NCBI GenBank assembly: GCA_016874935.1
Contig: VGSS01000005.1
Coordinates: forward strand, 1-51,117
DNA length: 51,117 nucleotides
Direction of reading: 5' to 3'
Source of the DNA: Deltaproteobacteria bacterium
Lineage (GTDB): Bacteria; Desulfobacterota; BSN033; UBA1163
Position numbers and translations under genes: made by a program
The notes under the pieces: generated by a model
Seen by the model: only the letters and a program-made list of their open reading frames with translations
Told to the model about the DNA's origin: nothing
Database searches by the model: none
In this document: in pieces, positions 43,939 through 51,117 of the stretch
Position numbering within the stretch: the stretch's first letter is position 1
How the letters are laid out: the number at the start of each line of letters is the position of its first letter

Positions 43939-44658
43939 ATGGGCGATCCGATTCTTTCCATTAAGGGGGTCACCAAGTCGTTCGGTGGTTTGGTTGCCCT
44001 GAGGGACATCAGCTTCGATGTAGGAGAAGGTGAGGTGGTGGGACTGATGGGTCCCAATGGAGCGGGGAAGACGACCCTTCTGAATGTCGTTGCGGGTGAG
44101 TATGCGCCTAATACGGGGATGATTAAGTTCAAAGGCCAGGATATCACGAAGCTTCCTCCATACAGGGTGTGTCATTTGGGCGTCGGAAGGACATACCAGA
44201 TTCCGCAGCCCTTTGTGACCTTGACGGTAAGGGATAATCTCCTGGTATCCTCCGTCTATGGGAGGGGTATCAGGAAAAGTACTGCTGAGACGGAGAATGA
44301 TGAGATTCTCGCTCTCGTCGGCCTTACGGAGAAGAAGGATACTCCTGCCGGAAGCCTGCCCATCCAGTTGCTCAAGAAGCTCGAGTTGGCCCGGGCCCTG
44401 GCGCGGAAACCGAAACTTCTGTTGCTGGATGAAGTGGCAGCTGGCGCCACTGAGGCCGAGATCCCCAAGATAGTGGAGACCATTAGACATATACGCAATA
44501 TGGGCATGACGATCGTCATTATCGAGCATGTTATGAAGGTGCTCGTGAATGTAGCGGATAGGATTGTCGTCATCGACAAGGGCAGGAAGATATGCGAGGA
44601 AAGCCCTAACGCGGCCATGTGTGACCCCAAGGTCATAGAGGCATATTTTGGCGCGTGA
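43939..44658 (+). CDS. livG: LIV-type ABC transporter ATPase LivG (system 2)
   Basis: A 239-residue ATPase with Walker A GPNGAGKTT and Walker B LLLLDEVAAG. The ABC signature region reads LPIQLLKKLELARAL, so the LSGGQ core is lost, as in the left-arm LivG. IEHVMKVLV is the normal LivG ending block. No strong ribosome site precedes the ATG. It should pair with LivF at 44776 in the cytoplasm. Confidence 0.9.
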   Translation: MGDPILSIKGVTKSFGGLVALRDISFDVGEGEVVGLMGPNGAGKTTLLNVVAGEYAPNTGMIKFKGQDITKLPPYRVCHLGVGRTYQIPQPFVTLTVRDNLLVSSVYGRGIRKSTAETENDEILALVGLTEKKDTPAGSLPIQLLKKLELARALARKPKLLLLDEVAAGATEAEIPKIVETIRHIRNMGMTIVIIEHVMKVLVNVADRIVVIDKGRKICEESPNAAMCDPKVIEAYFGA

Positions 44659-44775
44659 GGATTGAAGGCCAAAATGGAATGTTGCTTGTCCCTCGGCTAC
44701 CAGAGAGCTTGCTTATTCACCTCCTGATAGGGAAGTTGGAGGAAGACTGAGATTTACCGGCTTCAGAGCAAGGTT

Positions 44776-45513
44776 ATGACTGACGAGACAATACTGAAAA
44801 TCGAAAATATTGATGTCTTTCATGGCACGTTCCAAGCCTTGTGGGACGTCTCTATCGAGGTGAAGCGAGGAGAGATGCTCGCCCTGATTGGGGCGAACAC
44901 CGCGGGCAAGACAACCCTTCTCGATGCCGTTTCAGGCCTTCGCCATCCGTCAAAAGGATCCATCCAGTTTGAAGGTGAGGAGATTGGATTTCTCGATCCA
45001 TACCAGATCGTAGAGTTGGGTATCACTCAGGTTCCGGAGGGCAGAAGTGTTTTTCCGGATATGACCGTCTTGGACAACCTGCTCATCGGGTCTTACGCAG
45101 CCAGCGCACGGAAGCGGAAGGCGGAAAATCTGGAGAAGGTATACGATCTTTTTCCCCGGTTGGAAGAACGGAAGCGACAGGTGGCCAAGACCCTAAGCGG
45201 AGGCGAACAGCAGATGCTCGCCATCGGCCGTGGTTTGATGGCGGATCCGAAGCTCATGCTGATCGACGAGATATCTCTTGGTCTGGCTCCTATTGTAATC
45301 GACGAGATTTTTAGGGCCCTCCACAAGATTAAAGCGACTGGCATTACCGTGCTCTTTGTGGAGCAGAATGTAAACAGAACCCTCAAGGAAGCGGACCGGG
45401 CCTACATCCTCGAAAGGGGCCGGATAGCCTTGAGCGGTGCCACAGCAGACCTGAGAGAAAACCAAGAGGTTAAAAGGGCCTACTTCGGCGTAGATACATG
45501 CGAGGTAAAGTGA
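44776..45513 (+). CDS. livF: LIV-type ABC transporter ATPase LivF (system 2)
   Basis: A 245-residue ATPase with Walker A GANTAGKTT (Thr for the more common Gly), intact signature LSGGEQQM, Walker B LMLIDEI, and VPEGRSVFPDM, which is characteristic of LivF. The stop TGA overlaps the ATG of livH (TGATG), giving translational coupling. Confidence 0.92.
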   Translation: MTDETILKIENIDVFHGTFQALWDVSIEVKRGEMLALIGANTAGKTTLLDAVSGLRHPSKGSIQFEGEEIGFLDPYQIVELGITQVPEGRSVFPDMTVLDNLLIGSYAASARKRKAENLEKVYDLFPRLEERKRQVAKTLSGGEQQMLAIGRGLMADPKLMLIDEISLGLAPIVIDEIFRALHKIKATGITVLFVEQNVNRTLKEADRAYILERGRIALSGATADLRENQEVKRAYFGVDTCEVK

Positions 45514-46376
45514 TGGGGTCAGTCGATGTCTTCACTCCAGTGCTCATGGGGATCATGTTGGGAGGACTGTACGCTCTAATCGCACTCGGTCTTTCCTTGG
45601 TATTTGGCGTCATGAGGCTCATCAACCTCGCCCATGGGGATCTGGTCATCCTGTCGAGCTATATTTCCTACGCCATTTTTACCTACCTCGCTGTCGATCC
45701 CATCCTGGGGCTTGTTATTACCATTCCGTTCATGCTCCTACTGGGTTTTCTCATCCAGAAATATATTTTGGGACGGGGTTTCGCCATCTCATCGGAGACA
45801 CCTTTGATTATCGCCTTCGGCATTTCCCTTGTCCTCCAGAACCTGAACCAGATTCTGTGGACGCCCCTGTCACGGGGTCTCAACACTTCTTACTCTCACA
45901 TGAGTTTCTTCATCGGAGAGCGCCAGTTCCCTGTTTCATACCTGCTGGCCTTCCTTGCCGGTATTGTGGTGATGGTTGGGCTTCGGGCATTCCTCACGAG
46001 GACTTACATGGGCCGGGCAATTACCGCAGCGTCTCAGGACAAACGGGCCGCTCAGTTGATGGGTATAAACACAAACCGTATCTATGGCTATGCTTTTGCC
46101 ATTGCCATGGGGGCCGCGGCGGTGGCCGGTGTTTTCCTGGGGATGACCTTTCCCTTCACGCCCACTTCGGGAATCTCCTTTCTCACCATAGCTTTCGGAA
46201 CGGTCGTTATTGGCGGCCTCGGCAGTATGCTGGGGACATTCCTGGCAGGGATCATTCTCGGTCTGTCTCAGACCCTTGGAGGGTACCTTTTCGGCTCTGC
46301 CTCACAGATGCTCATTGTCTATGTACTTGTGTTGGCAATACTTGCCATCCGGCCGCATGGCCTTTTGGGACGATAG
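45513..46376 (+). CDS. livH: LIV-type ABC transporter permease LivH (system 2)
   Basis: A 287-residue membrane permease with GGLYALIALGLSLVFGVMRL, NLAHGDLVILSSY and the coupling loop ASQDKRAAQLMGIN. ATG 45513 is chosen over ATG 45498 because GAGGT lies just before it and it overlaps the livF stop by one base. It is followed after 7 bases by livM. Confidence 0.92.
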   Translation: MGSVDVFTPVLMGIMLGGLYALIALGLSLVFGVMRLINLAHGDLVILSSYISYAIFTYLAVDPILGLVITIPFMLLLGFLIQKYILGRGFAISSETPLIIAFGISLVLQNLNQILWTPLSRGLNTSYSHMSFFIGERQFPVSYLLAFLAGIVVMVGLRAFLTRTYMGRAITAASQDKRAAQLMGINTNRIYGYAFAIAMGAAAVAGVFLGMTFPFTPTSGISFLTIAFGTVVIGGLGSMLGTFLAGIILGLSQTLGGYLFGSASQMLIVYVLVLAILAIRPHGLLGR

Positions 46377-46383
46377 TAGTTTT

Positions 46384-47343
46384 ATGATATTTTCAAAAAG
46401 AGAACCATTACTGATTTTTGCCGGTTTCGTGGCGCTAATCCTGGCCTCCCTTCCCGTGGTAGGTGCGCCTGAGAGTTGGCTGGTCTATCTGTTCCTGTTT
46501 TTCATCTATCTGGCGATGGCCAATATGTGGAACCTCCTCGCTGGCTATGCGGGATTGATTTCTCTCTGCCAGCCCGCATTCCTCGGTCTGGCGGGCTATG
46601 CCATGACAGTAGGGACATGGGTCGGCATTCCCTGGTGGATCGGGCTTATCGGCGGAGGTATTGTGGCGGCTGTTTTTGCGCTTGCCATATCCACTGCTGT
46701 CTTCCGGCTCAGCGGAGTCTACTTCGCCATCGGTACTCTCGTCGTACCGGAGGCATTGAGAATGGTCTTCTATCTCTGGAGGCCCGTGGGGGGACAGATG
46801 CACGGCGCCGGTGCGGGCTACATGGTGAAAGGCATCGGAGATCTCTCCGGAGATGTCATTTATTGGCTGGCCCTTGTCGTAGCACTGAGTTCGGTGGTGC
46901 TGATGAGATTGATTCTAAGATCGGAATTGGGTCTGGGCCTGGCGGCTATTCGCGACAATGAGCGATCGGCCGCCAGTTCGGGGATCAATATTTTCAAGTT
47001 GAAACTCTATACCTTCATCATTGCCGCTGCCGTGACAGGACTTGCCGGTGGCGTCTTCTATCTCAATCAGGGCTACGTTGAGCCTACGGCAACCTTTAAC
47101 GTCAAATGGACGATGACCTTATTATTGGCTACTGTTATGGGTGGTTTGCGAACAGAAGAAGGGCCTATCCTTGGTACCATTGTCGTTGTTGTTTTGTATT
47201 TCCTGCTGGCTCGATACGGTGGCTACAGCTTCTTGATACAGGGCCTCATACTGATCGGCATCATGTTACTCTCACCTCAAGGCATCATCGGTTTATTACG
47301 CCGTTTGCACCTGCCTGCCGCGGGGAGGGTTCGTGGCTTTTAA
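46384..47343 (+). CDS. livM: LIV-type ABC transporter permease LivM (system 2)
   Basis: A 319-residue membrane permease with the coupling loop AIRDNERSAASSGIN and NMWNLLAGYAGLISLCQPAF near the N-terminus. ATG 46384 begins a normal LivM N-terminus; a longer frame runs back into livH but adds sequence without membrane character. The gene ends with four bases overlapping the convergent HAD gene. Confidence 0.92.
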   Translation: MIFSKREPLLIFAGFVALILASLPVVGAPESWLVYLFLFFIYLAMANMWNLLAGYAGLISLCQPAFLGLAGYAMTVGTWVGIPWWIGLIGGGIVAAVFALAISTAVFRLSGVYFAIGTLVVPEALRMVFYLWRPVGGQMHGAGAGYMVKGIGDLSGDVIYWLALVVALSSVVLMRLILRSELGLGLAAIRDNERSAASSGINIFKLKLYTFIIAAAVTGLAGGVFYLNQGYVEPTATFNVKWTMTLLLATVMGGLRTEEGPILGTIVVVVLYFLLARYGGYSFLIQGLILIGIMLLSPQGIIGLLRRLHLPAAGRVRGF

Positions 47344-47996
47344 AGGAGAAGCTTCGGGATGATATCCGCGAGATGATTACTCTGAATGCAAACGCTGGCA
47401 ATTTTATCAAGTTCAGAGCAGGAAGAGTTAAAAGAAATAGAAAATCCGGCCATCTGAAACATATCGATATCGCCTTTGCTATCCCCGATGGCAATCGCCT
47501 CTTCAGGTGTTGCCCCGAATTGTTTTAGAATCTTCTCCACCCATTCGGCCTTCTTATCATAATGGACCTGGATTCTCACCTTTCCGCTTAAAACTCCATT
47601 TTCATGGAGAAGGTCATTGGAAACGGAATAATCAAACCCATATCTCTGATGAACCCAATCGGAAAGAACAGAAAGGCCGGAGGAAACCATTGAAAGTTTC
47701 AGGCCTCTCTGTTTTAAATGGGAAATCAACTCGTCTGTTCCGGGATGAAATGGAACGGTCTGAACAATTTCCATCATCTCTTCCACCTTCATCCCCTTCC
47801 ACACCTCGGCATCGCGCTCACAAAATTCCTGGTAACAAATTTTGCCAGCCAAAAACTGTTTCTGGTATTCCTCTGCAAACCCATACCACTTTCCCAATCG
47901 GATATGGATATACTCCCAGATGGACCGCTCCTGAGTGAGCGTTCCGTCCAGATCAAAGATCACCAATTTGTAAGGCTGATTTTTCCCCATTGACAC
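47340..47996 (-). CDS. HAD-superfamily phosphatase (SerB-like)
   Basis: A 218-residue HAD hydrolase with all four motifs: FDLDGTLT (nucleophile and acid Asp), VSSGLS (motif II Ser), a Lys in the KVRIQVHYDKK region, and GDSKGDIDMF (motif IV acids). The small helical cap between motifs I and II resembles phosphoserine phosphatase. It hydrolyses a phosphomonoester whose identity is unknown. It is on the opposite strand to its neighbours and its 3' end overlaps livM by four bases, so it is transcribed separately. Confidence 0.88.
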   Translation of the reverse strand: MSMGKNQPYKLVIFDLDGTLTQERSIWEYIHIRLGKWYGFAEEYQKQFLAGKICYQEFCERDAEVWKGMKVEEMMEIVQTVPFHPGTDELISHLKQRGLKLSMVSSGLSVLSDWVHQRYGFDYSVSNDLLHENGVLSGKVRIQVHYDKKAEWVEKILKQFGATPEEAIAIGDSKGDIDMFQMAGFSISFNSSCSELDKIASVCIQSNHLADIIPKLLL

Positions 47997-48171
47997 TACG
48001 CTTCTTTATATAACAAAATACCCCGGTGGGCAATTCAATGGTGTGTTTTTTGTTATGGCCATATTTTCGGCAACAGTAGTCAAAAGATATACCTATAGGG
48101 TGGCAAAAGATCTCTCTTACCTCCCCAAAATTTTAACGGAAAGCATTTAACAACATCAGCAGGAGGCGAAG
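47997..48171. promoter_or_regulatory. Divergent spacer between HAD gene and Mo enzyme 2
   Basis: A 175-base region from which the HAD gene and Mo enzyme 2 diverge; promoters for both must lie here. It is AT-rich (for example CTTTATATAACAAAATA) but no confident -35/-10 pair or sigma-54 box was found. AGGAGG precedes the ATG at 48172. Confidence 0.4.
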
Positions 48172-50334
48172 ATGGGTGAGTTTCGATATTCGAACATAGA
48201 GCGCGAAATGAAAGTCTACGGATATGATTCGTTCGTCAAGAGCCACTGCCGTATGTGCCACGGCGGCTGCGGTGTGATCGTCTATGTCAAAGATGGCAGG
48301 GTCGCAAAGATTGCCGGCAATCCGGACTGTCCGATTGCTCATGGGACACTCTGCACCAAAGGCCTTGCCTCAGCACAGCTTGCCTATCATAAGGACAGGC
48401 TCACCTACCCTGTCAAAAGGATCGGTCCCAAGGCGAGCGGGAAATGGGAACGAATCACATGGGATGAAGCCCTCGACACCATCGCCAAGCGAATCCTGAC
48501 CTATAAGGAAAAACATGGGCCTGAATCAGTTGTGTTCGGTTATGGAACAGGCAGAGAAAATGAGTCTGTGATCTATCGTATCGCCAATCTCCTCGGCTCG
48601 CCGAACGTATTGACCGCAGGCCATTTCTGTTACGGGCCCCGCATCTCCACAAGCATCATCACCTGTGGAACAAATCCCATTGTTGATTATGAGAATTTTC
48701 CCAGGTGCATCATCCTGTGGGGAAACAACTTGACCATCAGTAACCCAGATGAATACAAGGGAGAACCCTTCTCCGTCGCTTTCGACAAAGGAGCCAAGCT
48801 CATCGTCGTTGATCCCAGGCTCACCCGTCCAGCTGCACGGGCCAATGTCTGGCTTCAGCTCCGGCCCGGCACAGACGCTGCTCTTGCCCTGGGGATGCTC
48901 AATGTCATTATCCATGAGGAACTCTATGACAAAGAATTCGTTGAAAAATTTACTCATGGCTGGGAACCATTCGTCAAAAGAGTGAATGAATATCCCATCG
49001 AGAGAGTTGAAGAGATCACCTGGGTTCCGAAGGAAAAGATCAGAGAGGCCGCAAGGCTCTTTGCGACCACAAAACCCGCAGCCATTCAATGGGGTGTGGC
49101 GATAGAGCAGCAGACGAGCTGTGTGGATAACGATCGCCTGCTCATGTCCCTGATGGGAATAACCGGCAACATCGATGTCCCCGGCGGTCAGGTCCTCAAC
49201 CGGCAACCGAATGTTGTCAACGTGGGCCAATTTGGCGCCCATGGCCTGCTTTCCAGGGACCAGTTCGCAAAACGGTTGGGAGGAGACCGTTTTCGTCTGG
49301 CCTCTCGATTCGCCATCCTTCAACCGAAATGTGTCTGGGATGCCATTCTTGAAGAAAAACCTTATCCAGTCAAAATGCTCTTCCTTATCAGCACCAACCC
49401 TCTGGTCACCGCTGCTAATGCGAGAGAAGTTTACCGGGCCCTTGAGAAAGTTGAGTTTATGACTGTGGCTGACTTCTTTCTGACTCCAACCGCAGAACTC
49501 GCAGACATTGTTTTACCGGCTGCGACCTGGCTTGAGATGGACTATGTGGGCGATTACTGGAAACGCCATGGCTATATCTTGCCGCGGCGAAAGGTCATCC
49601 AGGTGGGCGAATGCCGTTCTGACCACGAAATGCTTAACGACCTCGCCCACCGGATCGGCCAGGGAGAGTACTGGTGGAGCAACTACGAAGAGGCCCTCGA
49701 TTACATCCTTCATCCGATGAACATCACCTGGAATGATTTCAAGAAGATGAATTACCTCAGGGGAGAAGTGAAATACTACAAATATAAAGAGGGAGGGTTC
49801 TCCACTCCAACGAGAAAGTTCGAACTTTATTCAACAGTCCTTGAAAAGATGGGTTATGATCCGCTCCCTCAACACCGGGAACCTTCTGAAAGTCCGGTGA
49901 GTGCTCCGGGACTTTATAAGGAATATCCCTACATCCTGATTACCGGAGCACGAATGCCTGGATTCTTTCATACGGAAAACAGACAGATCGGAAGCCTGAG
50001 AGAATTACACAGAGATCCGATCGTGGAGATTCACCCCGAGGCAGCGGCAAAGGAAGGGATCAAAGAGGGCGATTGGGTGATCATTGAATCCCGTCGAGGC
50101 AAGATCAGACAACGGGCAAGGCTCGTTCTCGGACGCGATCCTCGAGTCGTTGCCGCTCAGCATGCCTGGTGGTTTCCCGAGAAAAAAGACCCGGGCCACG
50201 GCTGGCAGGAATCCAACATTAATATCCTCACTGACAATGCCTTAGAAAGCTGTGACCCCGCAATGGGTGCATCGAATATCAGGACGCTTCTGTGCAGGAT
50301 ATATCCAGAGACACAGGGGGCCAGCCATGAATAA
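48172..50334 (+). CDS. Bis-MGD molybdoenzyme catalytic subunit (Mo enzyme 2)
   Basis: A 720-residue DMSO-reductase-family protein, clearly a paralogue of Mo enzyme 1 (both share HFCYGPR, RPGTDAALALGMLNVIIHEE-type and DPLPQHREP-type blocks). The [4Fe-4S] ligands are Cys26, 29, 33 and 61 (CX2CX3CX27C), and Cys153 is the predicted Mo/W ligand. No twin-arginine signal is present, so it should be cytoplasmic. Unlike Mo enzyme 1 it is followed, with an 8-base overlap, by a four-cluster ferredoxin subunit, so it likely does redox chemistry. The substrate is unknown. Confidence 0.9.
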   Translation: MGEFRYSNIEREMKVYGYDSFVKSHCRMCHGGCGVIVYVKDGRVAKIAGNPDCPIAHGTLCTKGLASAQLAYHKDRLTYPVKRIGPKASGKWERITWDEALDTIAKRILTYKEKHGPESVVFGYGTGRENESVIYRIANLLGSPNVLTAGHFCYGPRISTSIITCGTNPIVDYENFPRCIILWGNNLTISNPDEYKGEPFSVAFDKGAKLIVVDPRLTRPAARANVWLQLRPGTDAALALGMLNVIIHEELYDKEFVEKFTHGWEPFVKRVNEYPIERVEEITWVPKEKIREAARLFATTKPAAIQWGVAIEQQTSCVDNDRLLMSLMGITGNIDVPGGQVLNRQPNVVNVGQFGAHGLLSRDQFAKRLGGDRFRLASRFAILQPKCVWDAILEEKPYPVKMLFLISTNPLVTAANAREVYRALEKVEFMTVADFFLTPTAELADIVLPAATWLEMDYVGDYWKRHGYILPRRKVIQVGECRSDHEMLNDLAHRIGQGEYWWSNYEEALDYILHPMNITWNDFKKMNYLRGEVKYYKYKEGGFSTPTRKFELYSTVLEKMGYDPLPQHREPSESPVSAPGLYKEYPYILITGARMPGFFHTENRQIGSLRELHRDPIVEIHPEAAAKEGIKEGDWVIIESRRGKIRQRARLVLGRDPRVVAAQHAWWFPEKKDPGHGWQESNINILTDNALESCDPAMGASNIRTLLCRIYPETQGASHE

Positions 50335-50830
50335 GCACGCACTTATTATCGAAGAGTTTGCCTGCTGGGGATGCAAAGCCTGTGAAGTGGCTTGCAAGCA
50401 GGAGTACAATCCCGTCGATGCAGGCAATGGGATCAAGTATCTGTCTGTTTGGTCGGACGGCCCCAAACGGATGAACGAAAAGCTCGATTTCATGTGGTGT
50501 GTGAGCGTGTGCAAGCACTGCGAGGAACCTCCCTGTGCACGAGCCTGTCCGGCCGATGCCATCACAAAAAGGAAAGACAGTATTGTCATCCTTGATGAAA
50601 AGAAATGCACCGGATGTCAGCTTTGTATCGACGAATGCCCTTATCATGCGATTGGCTTTGACGAAGAGAAAAAGACCGCGGCCAAGTGCAATCTCTGCCA
50701 TCACCGTGTTGACCAAGGCCTCTATCCGGCCTGCGCCGATAATATCTGTCTCGCCCACTGCATCTACTTCGGCGACCCCGCCGAGATTGAACAAAAGATT
50801 CTGGAGAAGAGAAAGGCAAGAGGCGGCTAG
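50327..50830 (+). CDS. Four-cluster ferredoxin-type electron-transfer subunit
   Basis: A 167-residue protein with four cysteine groups typical of DmsB/NrfC-like subunits: CWGCKACEVAC, CKHCEEPPCARAC, CTGCQLCIDEC and CNLCHHR with late Cys in ACADNICLAHC. It should carry four [4Fe-4S] clusters and pass electrons between the molybdoenzyme and a soluble or membrane partner. The ATG at 50327 overlaps the Mo enzyme 2 stop; a longer in-frame start at 50252 lies inside that gene and adds unrelated residues. No membrane anchor gene follows before the window ends. Confidence 0.92.
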   Translation: MNKHALIIEEFACWGCKACEVACKQEYNPVDAGNGIKYLSVWSDGPKRMNEKLDFMWCVSVCKHCEEPPCARACPADAITKRKDSIVILDEKKCTGCQLCIDECPYHAIGFDEEKKTAAKCNLCHHRVDQGLYPACADNICLAHCIYFGDPAEIEQKILEKRKARGG

Positions 50831-51117
50831 GGGGAGATCATCCCCAAGGCAATGTCGATTTTGAAAGGGTAAAGAAAATGGGTGATGAATGCCTACATCA
50901 TCGCAGAATGTGTGCCAGAAGCTTTTAATATCTCAGAACGCCCGGTAAAAGCGATCAAAAAACCCACTTCACTTATCCGTCCCGAACGACACTCAAGCTC
51001 GCAGATACTATCAACCAAAGTCCTGGCTAACGAGTCCACCGACTACAATTCACATTGATATAGTCCTGGAAGTTGATGATTACTGATTGGAATGTGAGTT
51101 CAACACCAAAGCTCACC
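50831..51117 (+). other. Terminal stretch without a confident gene
   Basis: A short stem GGGGA/TCCCC (50831-50835 with 50841-50845) follows the ferredoxin subunit, without a U run, so at best it is a weak terminator. A 57-codon frame starting ATGAATGCC (50885-51058) has no recognisable motif. Nothing else was seen up to the window edge. Confidence 0.35.

Noticed and set aside
43807-44529. 240-codon open frame opposite livG (system 2)
   Set aside because: It is the antisense shadow of a well-supported ATPase gene, with no motif or ribosome site of its own.
48526-49323. 265-codon frame opposite Mo enzyme 2
   Set aside because: Antisense of a gene with complete molybdoenzyme motifs; no start signal.
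1-51117. tRNA, rRNA, CRISPR arrays or prophage genes
   Set aside because: Looked for and not recognised. The repeats found are short dyads or the RAYT-linked motifs.

Overview
The window looks like a piece of the chromosome of a strictly anaerobic bacterium, most likely an uncultured Desulfobacterota (former Deltaproteobacteria). The basis is indirect: corrinoid methyl transfer, two tungsten/molybdenum aldehyde:ferredoxin oxidoreductases, two bis-MGD molybdoenzymes, a sigma-54 activator, five binding-protein-dependent transporters, medium GC content and strong AAGGAGG ribosome binding sites. No rRNA, tRNA, CRISPR array or phage gene was seen. Nearly everything is catabolic and appears organised to take up unusual small organic acids or ring compounds and break them down without oxygen.

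Left arm (1608-15729, minus strand). Transcription runs from an aldehyde:ferredoxin oxidoreductase and a zinc alcohol dehydrogenase into a LIV-type ABC transporter (binding protein, two permeases, two ATPases), an SDR dehydrogenase, a MoaF-like protein, a C_GCAxxG_C_C redox protein, and a corrinoid methyl-transfer set: corrinoid protein, UroD-type methyltransferase, a stand-alone MetH-activation-domain protein and a pterin-binding methyltransferase. The layout resembles an O-demethylase system (MT-I, corrinoid protein, MT-II, activator). A sigma-54 activator (15991-17955) sits just upstream, and a textbook -24/-12 promoter lies between it and the oxidoreductase. A nucleotidyltransferase-fold gene and a TPR-like fragment occupy the far left edge.

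Middle (17956-19328). This holds a decayed GntR regulator with three in-frame stops, a PAP2 phosphatase, and a regulatory region with a 15-bp inverted repeat in front of the second AOR.

Right arm (19329-41475, plus strand). The order is AOR, a MoaD/ThiS-like protein, a PhlG-type (DAPG hydrolase) protein, TRAP transporter 1, an XRE-cupin regulator, a PF04199 cyclase-type hydrolase, TRAP transporter 2, a cupin, an SDR, a 3-hydroxyacyl-CoA dehydrogenase-like protein, a BKACE-type beta-keto acid cleavage enzyme, a molybdoenzyme, an amidohydrolase, a metal-site-degenerate M24 protein, a D-2-hydroxyacid dehydrogenase and a TctCBA transporter. The combination of PhlG-like hydrolase, SDR, cyclase, hydroxyacyl dehydrogenase and BKACE parallels the logic of anaerobic phloroglucinol breakdown (ring reduction, hydrolytic opening, alcohol oxidation, beta-diketo acid cleavage). 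I propose this block as a candidate pathway for a phloroglucinol-like or other cyclic 1,3-dicarbonyl compound. That is inference from families and order, not proof.

Far right (41476-51117). A RAYT (REP-associated tyrosine transposase) bounded by inverted 14-bp GGGGACGGTTCTCA motifs is followed by a second complete LIV-type ABC transporter, a convergent HAD phosphatase, and a second molybdoenzyme with its four-cluster ferredoxin subunit.
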